Below, piece by piece: positions 16,329 to 22,563 of a DNA stretch of 64,000 nucleotides. Positions within the stretch are counted from its first letter, which is position 1, and each line of letters starts with the position of its first letter. Below the pieces are notes generated by a model, which was not told where the DNA came from, did not search any database, and worked only from the letters and a program-made list of their open reading frames with translations. Source of the DNA: Verrucomicrobiia bacterium. GTDB taxonomy: Bacteria; Verrucomicrobiota; Verrucomicrobiia; Palsa-1439. The DNA is taken from positions 124,001-188,000 of the forward strand of contig JAJVHY010000013.1 in assembly GCA_022072455.1 (NCBI GenBank), in the 5' to 3' direction. A program made the position numbers and the translations under genes.

Positions 16329-17252
16329 TCAACTCACCGTCACCGTCACTTCATTCCCAAACGGGCCCGCTCCCGTCTCATTGACCGCGCGCATCTTGTA
16401 CTTGATCGTCGCCCCAACCGGGCGCCCGGCCAGAATCACATCCGGCCCGGGCGGCGATTCGGTCAACCCATACGCCACATCCGTCCCGACGATGAATTGA
16501 TGCACCTGGTAATACTCCGCCCGCGCGGCGGCCGCGCCTTGCACGCGCACCTGACCGCCACCGAGCGCCGTCGCTTCTGTGTTCTTCACCACGTCCGGCC
16601 GGTCGGGCGCGCCGGGCGGATTGAACCCAAACGTCCGCCACGCCGGATCCAGCGGCCCGAGCAACCCGGCCAGTTCATTCACCAACCCGCGTAACCGGAC
16701 CTGCAGTTTCTCCGCCGCCGCGTCGCGCGCGTTCTTCGACTCACCTTCCGCCTGCGCATGCGCATTCACCGCGCTGCGCGCATCCGACAAGGCCGCGTGC
16801 AACGTCCCGGCCCGCGCCGCCGTCAGATTCACCGCCGACGAATCTTCGTGCGTCGGGTGTGCGGTCAGGTAACTCTGGATGCTGCCGAGCAACGGCAACA
16901 GCTTCTCGCCCGTGGCCGGCACCGCGATGGACTGCGCACTCCAACCAGCGGCCTGCCACGCGTCCGACGGCTTGGTACCGAGAAACTGTTTCAGCCGGTC
17001 CCGCACCGCCATGCAAAACGCGCGCGCATTCGACCGCGCCACGGTTGCCGCCGCCACCAACACTTTGCCTTGCGCCACCAACGTGTCATACGTCGCCGTC
17101 CCGGTGACCAGACTCCCGAGGTCAAGCCGCGTCGCCGCCTCGGTATTCTGCTTGATGCCGACGGTCACTTCCAACTGCTGCAACCCATCGGCGGCATCCT
17201 CCGCCATCGTGATCAACTCATCGAGATTCTCGGGGATTGGATTCTGAGCCAT
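16329..17252 (-). CDS. Helical-bundle plus fibronectin type III domain protein heading the LamG operon
   Basis: The product is 307 residues from ATG 17252, chosen because AAAGGA (17259-17264 on the plus strand) lies six bases upstream; an in-frame start at 17363 would add a 37-residue leader. Residues 1-~210 are helical (NLDELITMAEDAADGLQQLE, then a long Ala-rich bundle), and residues ~215-307 form an FN3-like domain (YYQVHQFIVG, GRPVGATIKYKMRAVNETGAG, ending EVTVTVS). No signal peptide is seen, in contrast to the two LamG genes that follow. It shares architecture, leader and upstream hairpin repeats with the FN3 gene at 2987-3619. Being first in the operon suggests a structural or assembly role; function is not known. 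Confidence 0.82.
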   Translation of the reverse strand: MAQNPIPENLDELITMAEDAADGLQQLEVTVGIKQNTEAATRLDLGSLVTGTATYDTLVAQGKVLVAAATVARSNARAFCMAVRDRLKQFLGTKPSDAWQAAGWSAQSIAVPATGEKLLPLLGSIQSYLTAHPTHEDSSAVNLTAARAGTLHAALSDARSAVNAHAQAEGESKNARDAAAEKLQVRLRGLVNELAGLLGPLDPAWRTFGFNPPGAPDRPDVVKNTEATALGGGQVRVQGAAAARAEYYQVHQFIVGTDVAYGLTESPPGPDVILAGRPVGATIKYKMRAVNETGAGPFGNEVTVTVS

Positions 17253-17363
17253 GGATCGTCCTTTCGGGTGGTGAACGAAAGCCGGCGGTTCCGGAGCGTC
17301 CCCATCCCACCGCAGGCGGGGATCGTCGTAACGCCAACCTTCGTCAAAGCGCAGTTTGGCCAT
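17253..17363 (-). other. In-frame W/D-rich leader upstream of the FN3 gene
   Basis: ATG at 17363 opens a 37-residue in-frame leader containing FDEGWRYDDPRLRWDGDAPE before the better-supported start at 17252. The pattern EG-W-D-W-D/N-G matches the leader at 2900-2986. The upstream ATG itself has only a weak ribosome-binding site. Confidence 0.45.
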
Positions 17364-17409
17364 AATTCACTTGAATACCGGTGGTTTCGGCCTGTTTTCA
17401 CGCCAAAAC

Positions 17410-17696
17410 CCGCCCCGGTAAGAGATTTTGCTTCGAAAAATCCAATCGGCACGTCCCGACCGCCTTTTTCGCGCCATTTTGGCGAATCCTGACGTGCGGG
17501 TTCGACTTTTTGTCCCAAAAAATGCCATCGGCACGTACCCGACGTAGTTTTCGCGTCAGTTTGTCGGATCGGCACGTGCGGGACGGAGTTTTTGCTCCGA
17601 AAAATGTTGGCGGGACGTGGCGGACGAATTTTTTGCTCCGCAAACTCCGCGTCGGACATGCGGGAGTGATTTTTCGCTCCGAAGAATCTGTCCCCG
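17410..17696. repeat. Tandem array of seven degenerate 41-bp hairpin units
   Basis: The landmark ACGT (or a variant) recurs at 17451, 17492, 17533, 17574, 17615 and 17656, exactly 41 bases apart, with a further unit from 17410. Units share a G/C-rich front, a stem around a T-rich loop and an A-rich end (for example CGGAGTTTTTGCTCCGAAAAA at 17585, given here as its stem CGGAG/CTCCG). Stems differ between units but pairing is often kept: CGCCA/TGGCG, GACG/CGTC, CGGAG/CTCCG, GGAGTGA/TCGCTCC. Since 41 is not a multiple of three, the array is not coding. It lies directly upstream of the FN3-LamG operon. Confidence 0.85.
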
Positions 17697-17747
17697 ATGG
17701 AAACTTCCGGTGATTGATCGCGGTCGGAGAAGCTACGAAGGGGGGAA

Positions 17748-17775
17748 CTGCCTGCCTGCCTGCCTGCCTGCCTGC
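17748..17775. repeat. (CTGC)7 tetranucleotide microsatellite
   Basis: Seven perfect CTGC units lie in the intergenic region between the divergent FN3-LamG operon and the hpnG-like gene. The rest of 17701-17958 shows no gene and no clear terminator. Such tracts can change length by slippage, but no start or promoter is close enough to make phase variation obvious. Confidence 0.9.
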
Positions 17776-17958
17776 GCAGCCGGTGTGCCAGAGAGTGTGA
17801 GTCGGTTAGTTATCGCGTTGCACATTCGCACTAGCCCAATCTCCAAAGTCAGCCCAAACCGAATGTCACGTCTTCTAATCGAAACTCTACTGCGTCGTCA
17901 AGTGTCATTTACAAATTAGAGACTGACTCTTATCGTCGGCAGCTTTAGAGTGCCGGTG

Positions 17959-18723
17959 ATGATTGCCATTCTTGTCGCCGTCAAACAGGAATTAAACCCC
18001 ATCCTGCGTCGCGCCAACGCGCCGCACATCATCCGGCAGGAACACCTCGACTTCTACGAAGGCACCCTCGCCGGCCAACCCGTCGCGCTGCTTGCGTTGG
18101 GCGTCGGCAAAGAATGCGCCCGCATCGCCGCTGAGATGACCATCAAATGCTACCGGCCCGACCTCGTCATCAGCGCCGGCTTCGGCGGCGGCCTCCAAAA
18201 CCAACTCAACGACGGCGACATCGTCATCGGCACCGAAGTGCTCGATTTGTGCGCCGACGACGGGATGAACGTCCGCTGGCGCTCCACCCAAGCTCTCACC
18301 CACCACGCCGAACTCACCCCGACCGGTACCGATTCACGGATTCACTTCGGCAAAATTCTCACTGCCGATGAAATGGTTTTGAAAGCCGCCACCAAGGCCC
18401 GCATCGGCAAAGCCACTGACGCCTACGCCGTGGACATGGAAACCAGCGCCGTCGCCGCCGTTGCCGCCGCACACGAGACCGACTTCCTCGCCGTCCGCTG
18501 CATCACCGACAACGCCCACGAAAACCTCCCCACCGAGTTCAACGATTTCTTCGTTGTCGGCCAGCTGCAACCCTCCCGCATCATCGCTGCCTGCGCCCGC
18601 CGTCCAAAGCTCGTCATGGACCTGGCGCGCCTGGGTTACCGGGCCAATCAAGCGGGGAATAACCTCGCGCGGTTCCTCGAACAAGCTGTCACCCAACTGC
18701 ACTTGCCGGCACGCGAACTGTAA
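17959..18723 (+). CDS. hpnG: Hopanoid-associated nucleosidase/phosphorylase HpnG-like
   Basis: The product is 254 residues from ATG 17959; an in-frame GTG at 17950 adds three residues. The protein has the nucleoside phosphorylase/MTAN fold: a start MIAILVAVKQEL, the phosphate/ribose region VISAGFGGGL, and the purine-site AVDMETSAVAAVAAAH followed by FLAVRCITD. The C-terminal extension (RRPKLVMDLARLGYRANQAG) resembles hopanoid-associated phosphorylases, which remove adenine from adenosylhopane. shc and hpnH 8 kb upstream support HpnG over a generic futalosine or MTA/SAH nucleosidase, which remain the alternatives. The gene ends two bases from the convergent ankyrin gene. No strong ribosome-binding site is visible. 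Confidence 0.75.
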   Translation: MIAILVAVKQELNPILRRANAPHIIRQEHLDFYEGTLAGQPVALLALGVGKECARIAAEMTIKCYRPDLVISAGFGGGLQNQLNDGDIVIGTEVLDLCADDGMNVRWRSTQALTHHAELTPTGTDSRIHFGKILTADEMVLKAATKARIGKATDAYAVDMETSAVAAVAAAHETDFLAVRCITDNAHENLPTEFNDFFVVGQLQPSRIIAACARRPKLVMDLARLGYRANQAGNNLARFLEQAVTQLHLPAREL

Positions 18724-18725
18724 GC

Positions 18726-19343
18726 CTATTTTTGCTTCACCGGCTTATCCTGCAACAGCGCCACCACCTCCGCAAAATTACCGGCCGCCGCATACTCAAC
18801 CGCCATCCGACCGGCTTCATCCATCACCTTCTGATCCGCACCGGCCTCCAGCAACATCCGGACAATTTTTGCGTGGCCCTTTTCTGCTGCATAAATCAAC
18901 GCTGTCTTCCCTTCCGTCGAGACTTCATTCACCTCCGCGTTATTCGCCAAGAGCAATTTCACCATCTCCACCCGGCCATTCACCGCCGCCACCATCAACG
19001 CATTGGCTCCGTTCGCCGACGCGTGATTGATATCCACGCCTTTCACCAACAACATCTTCACGGAATTCGTGTCCCCCTTCGCGGCGGCCGCCACCAGCGG
19101 CGCGACTACATCCGGTCGTGGCCGCTGCCCGGCGGGCCCGCTTGCCGGTGCCTGCGGGGCGAACTGCACGCCCACTTCCCGGGTTTGAAACCGCGTCGGC
19201 ACTGCCGGCACCACCCGACCATCCGGCAACACCTGTGGTTGACTCCATTGGGTGGGATACGGCACATCGGTAGTCACAGTCGCCTGCCCGGCGTGAACAC
19301 CGGTGGCCAGCATCAAACCCACGACAAAAGCTTTCACGCCCAC
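18726..19343 (-). CDS. Exported ankyrin-repeat protein
   Basis: The product is 205 residues with a signal peptide (MGVKAFVVGLMLATGVHAG). Residues ~80-200 form about four ankyrin repeats (APLVAAAAKGDTNSVKMLL, NALMVAAVNGRVEMVKLLL, TALIYAAEKGHAKIVRMLL, AVEYAAAGNFAEVVALLQ). Ankyrin repeats mediate protein-protein contacts; in the periplasm of Gram-negative bacteria they are often regulators or chaperone-like partners, but the partner cannot be named. It is convergent with the hpnG-like gene, two bases apart. The Pro-rich linker after the signal peptide is unremarkable. Confidence 0.9.
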   Translation of the reverse strand: MGVKAFVVGLMLATGVHAGQATVTTDVPYPTQWSQPQVLPDGRVVPAVPTRFQTREVGVQFAPQAPASGPAGQRPRPDVVAPLVAAAAKGDTNSVKMLLVKGVDINHASANGANALMVAAVNGRVEMVKLLLANNAEVNEVSTEGKTALIYAAEKGHAKIVRMLLEAGADQKVMDEAGRMAVEYAAAGNFAEVVALLQDKPVKQK

Positions 19344-19396
19344 ACTTTACACCTCATCAACTAAACTTTCCACGCTGTCCCTGCACAGTAATCGGT

Positions 19397-20908
19397 CTAC
19401 TTTGCGCTCCCGCCCTTGCCCAGCGTGGCCTTATACGACAAGGCTTTATCCAAGGAGAATGACTTCGATGGATCGCTGTCCAGGACCAACATCACCGGCA
19501 CCTCCACCGTCAAATTTGTCGTGGCATCAATAAAGCCATCACCTTCCCATGCCGTGGTCCACTCACCCTGCAACTTCGCGCGGACCTGCCAGAGTTGGTC
19601 CGTCCCCGCCGGCTTGCCCTTGCGTGTGACGACGATCTGGCTTAGCCCATTCTGCCCCGCTCCATCACTGTTCAATGTGAAAGGCACACTCACATTTCCG
19701 ATACTCAACTCCGCCGTGATGTTGCTTACCTCAACACCAGCCGGTAGCAGAATTAACCACTGCAACTTCGCGCGATCCATTGCCGAACGCGCCAGCTCCA
19801 TCTTCATTTTCAAGCGCACCGAGTTGGTGGGCCGGCCTTTACTGATGCGGTGATTAAAACGATCCGCCACATACACATTTCCCTCGCGGTCCACTGTGAT
19901 CCCCTGCGGCCAGTCAAATCGCGCCTCCTCGCCAACGCCGTCGGCAGCTCCTTTCACGAGTGCTTTGCCACCGATGGTCGTCACCACCCCGGCCGAGTTC
20001 ACCTTGCGGATCGTCGAGCTCCTTCGATCGGTCACAAACAGATTGTTGGCCTGATCAACCGCCACGCTGAACGGCAGATTGAAGAGCGCTGCACTACCTT
20101 TACCATCGGCGATGCCGTAATTAGGTGGATTGCCCGCCACTGTCGTCACCTCGCCGTCAGGAGTGATCTTCCGAATGGCGTGGTTTTGCCTGTCCGCGAC
20201 AAATACATTGTCCGCGGCATCCACCGCCAAACCGTTGGGTAAATCGAACCGCGCTTCGGAGCCCACGCCATCGGCATAGCCCGGCCCTTGGGGACTGCCA
20301 GCGAACGTCGTTACCTCACCGCCAGGAGTCAGTTTCCGAATTTTGCTATTCGACCGGTCGGCGATGAACAAGTTCCCAGCCGAATCAAACGCCAAGCTGG
20401 AAGGATTAAAGAATTGTGCCGTGCTGGCTGGACCATCGGTTGTGCCGGGACTGCCGGGGATGCCCGCTACCGTCGTCACCACGCCATTGGTTGTGACCAT
20501 CCGAATTGTGTGGCTGGCGAAGTCGGTGACATACAAGTTCCCATTGCTGTCAAACGCCATCCCCTCCGGTACGTTGAACCGCGCGTCGCTGCCGGTGCCA
20601 TCTGTTGTGCCGGGAATACCGACACTTCCTGCGATGGTTGTTACGACGCCATCTGATGTCACCCTGCGGATGGTGTGGTTATCGGAATCGGCAACGAAGA
20701 TGTTGCCGAATTGATCCAGCGCCACACCGCGCGGGTAGTTAAACTGGGCGCTCGATCCGACGCCATCAACACTCCCCGTACTCCCGGGCTGACCGGCGAG
20801 GTTGACCCAGAAGTAACTCGTCGTTGGCTGATCTGGGACAGCAACGCTCACTACCAATAGGAATGCGCCGGTCGTTATGCCTCTGACTATCTGGGGGATG
20901 CTGTTCAT
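19397..20908 (-). CDS. Secreted NHL-repeat beta-propeller protein
   Basis: The product is 503 residues from ATG 20908, chosen because a signal peptide (RGITTGAFLLVVSVAVP) follows and GGAAAG precedes. The frame is open further upstream, but that part encodes a transposase remnant. Residues ~40-360 hold about six NHL repeats, each with PxGVALDxxGNxFVADxxNHxIR and a VTTVAGxxGxxGxxDG loop, forming a six-bladed propeller. The C-terminal ~130 residues form a separate beta domain. Such proteins are exported and bind proteins or polymers; substrate unknown. The RAYT remnant fused in frame upstream probably carries no function. Confidence 0.9.
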   Translation of the reverse strand: MNSIPQIVRGITTGAFLLVVSVAVPDQPTTSYFWVNLAGQPGSTGSVDGVGSSAQFNYPRGVALDQFGNIFVADSDNHTIRRVTSDGVVTTIAGSVGIPGTTDGTGSDARFNVPEGMAFDSNGNLYVTDFASHTIRMVTTNGVVTTVAGIPGSPGTTDGPASTAQFFNPSSLAFDSAGNLFIADRSNSKIRKLTPGGEVTTFAGSPQGPGYADGVGSEARFDLPNGLAVDAADNVFVADRQNHAIRKITPDGEVTTVAGNPPNYGIADGKGSAALFNLPFSVAVDQANNLFVTDRRSSTIRKVNSAGVVTTIGGKALVKGAADGVGEEARFDWPQGITVDREGNVYVADRFNHRISKGRPTNSVRLKMKMELARSAMDRAKLQWLILLPAGVEVSNITAELSIGNVSVPFTLNSDGAGQNGLSQIVVTRKGKPAGTDQLWQVRAKLQGEWTTAWEGDGFIDATTNLTVEVPVMLVLDSDPSKSFSLDKALSYKATLGKGGSAK

Positions 20909-21235
20909 AAGATTTCTTTCCGTAAAGCTTCCGTGGGTCCACACTCCCAACTGTAACCGCCCCGCAATCCATTTCAAGCTCATCGTACTTTCCGCCCGCA
21001 GCCGCCGGGCGATTGGCACCTTCGAGACATCCCCTTTCCCCCGCCGTTTCAACTCCGCCTCACTCCAACCTCGCTGCTTCAGCTCTTCCTGCACCAATCG
21101 CTCCGCCTGCGCCTGCACTCGCTCCCGAAATTCCGCCGCCGGCACGAGCCGCGCGCGCGTCGGGTTCAATTGCACATAATCACACACCGTCCGGAAATTG
21201 CCACGAGCTTCCCCATCCACCAGCGACGGTCGCGG
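20909..21235 (-). pseudogene. C-terminal remnant of a REP-associated tyrosine transposase (RAYT, Y1_Tnp family)
   Basis: The ~109 codons read GNFRTVCDYVQLNPTRARLV, then a helical RERVQAQAERLVQEELKQRG, and RAESTMSLKWIAGRLQLGVW. This is the conserved C-terminal half of RAYT/IS200-like transposases (YxxLNPxRAxLV plus the MTLKWIAxRL helix). The N-terminal HUH domain and catalytic Tyr region are absent, and the frame runs without a stop into the NHL gene, so it is a decayed copy. RAYTs mobilise REP palindromes with a 5' GTAG/GGAG signal; REP-like elements of that type are scattered through this window. Confidence 0.8.
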
Positions 21236-21336
21236 CATACCGCGCAGACTCCCAGCGCGAGGTTTCTGTGCCAATACGAAGGACTGCCCCCTTCATGCCC
21301 CCTAACCCCTTAACAAGTTCTCGTGCCTCCAACTGG

Positions 21337-22398
21337 TTATCGGCCCGCCGTTGCCGCCTCGAAATGCCGGCGGATGAAAGGCCAGGCGCCGGCCTTGTAG
21401 TAGCGGTGGCCGCCGTTGCCGACGTAAAGTTGGCAAGAATCGACCACACCAGCCGCCGCGTAGATGCGCCTCAGCCGGCGGAAGGCCATGCGTACGTGTC
21501 GGATCGGAAATATCTCGTCGTTCTTCCCGGCGATGATCGACAGCGGCCGCGGTGCGATGAGGCCAGCTACATCATCCATCTCACCCAGTCGCTGGATGCC
21601 GGGCACGTAGTTGCAGTCGCAGTGGAATATCGAGCCGATGCTGCCGGCAAATGTGCAGAAGTAGCAACTGGGCACCGCCACCGCAATGCGGACGTCGCAG
21701 GCCGCGGCGAAAAGACTGACGGTGCCGCCGCCGGAGTTGCCAGTGAGGGCGATGCGGTGGGGATCGACTCCCTCCGCCGCCAACGCCCAATCGATGAGCC
21801 GCGACATGTCCCAGACGCGCTCGCCGACTGGCGTGCGGCCCACCAACAGTCCGTGCACCAACATGGTGCGACACGAAGACAGCTTGTCTTCCTGGCGCTC
21901 GGCAGCGGCGCGGGTTTCGCCGAACCCGCGGGTGGTCGGGGCAATGGCGAGGTAGCCCTCGCGCACGGCCTGCACGGCAATATCACGCTCGCCCTCGCGG
22001 ATTGATGTTGCCTCTGCCGGCGTGCGCGCGATGCCGGCGTAGATATGCGGAGGGTTGTGGCCGTGCGGGGTGAGGATCAGCGGTAACTTGCCGCGGGCGC
22101 CTTTCGGACGCAGCAGGTAGAACGGCAGGCACACGGTCGGTTCGGTCCACAGAACCCAGTCTTCGCGGACGTGGTCGCCAACATCCGTGCGTTTGAGGCG
22201 TTTCGCCTCCGGCCGGTAGCAGGCCAGGGTGTCTGCCATGACATCGATCCCCAGCGCCTGACGAAGTCGCGGGCGGAACGCGCGCTGCCAGCGTGAAAAT
22301 TCGGCTCGGGTCTTGCCCGCGAAACGGAAGGCCGGCTGCGTGGAGCGATAGAGTGATTCGTAGTGACGGGCCAAGTCGTACATGGAAAAGGAATACAA
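21337..22398 (-). CDS. Alpha/beta hydrolase (acetyl-xylan-esterase-like)
   Basis: The product is 353 residues. The alpha/beta-hydrolase catalytic elements are visible: nucleophile elbow GNSGGG (Ser near residue 229), acid in AGKNDEIFP and His in GNGGHRYYKAGAWPF. The oxyanion region is PLILTPHGHN. There is no signal peptide, so it is cytoplasmic or exported by another route. Family members hydrolyse esters or peptide-like bonds on sugars or small molecules; the substrate is not evident. It could start at M1 or M6. It stands alone, 165 bases upstream of the RND gene's 3' end, with the RAYT remnant on its other side. Confidence 0.85.
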   Translation of the reverse strand: MYSFSMYDLARHYESLYRSTQPAFRFAGKTRAEFSRWQRAFRPRLRQALGIDVMADTLACYRPEAKRLKRTDVGDHVREDWVLWTEPTVCLPFYLLRPKGARGKLPLILTPHGHNPPHIYAGIARTPAEATSIREGERDIAVQAVREGYLAIAPTTRGFGETRAAAERQEDKLSSCRTMLVHGLLVGRTPVGERVWDMSRLIDWALAAEGVDPHRIALTGNSGGGTVSLFAAACDVRIAVAVPSCYFCTFAGSIGSIFHCDCNYVPGIQRLGEMDDVAGLIAPRPLSIIAGKNDEIFPIRHVRMAFRRLRRIYAAAGVVDSCQLYVGNGGHRYYKAGAWPFIRRHFEAATAGR

Positions 22399-22563
22399 TC
22401 CTTAGTAGTGACACAACCTCATGCATTTCCCTCTGATAATGAAGCAAGGGGGGCAACGAGTGACAATTGCCAGAAATACAACAACACAGGGACATGGGCT
22501 ACCAATAGCCGCGACTCGAATTGCATGCTGTCAAGGCCAACGGATATCCCCGCCTCCATGCGG

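Noticed and set aside
17213-17659. 148-residue minus-strand protein through the 41-bp array
   Set aside because: The 41-base period shifts frame every unit, all three frames are similarly open, and the region overlaps the FN3 leader; better explained as hairpin DNA.
20909-21274. N-terminal domain of the NHL protein
   Set aside because: The frame is continuous, but its content is a transposase tail and a signal peptide begins at the inner ATG 20908, so the two are unrelated.
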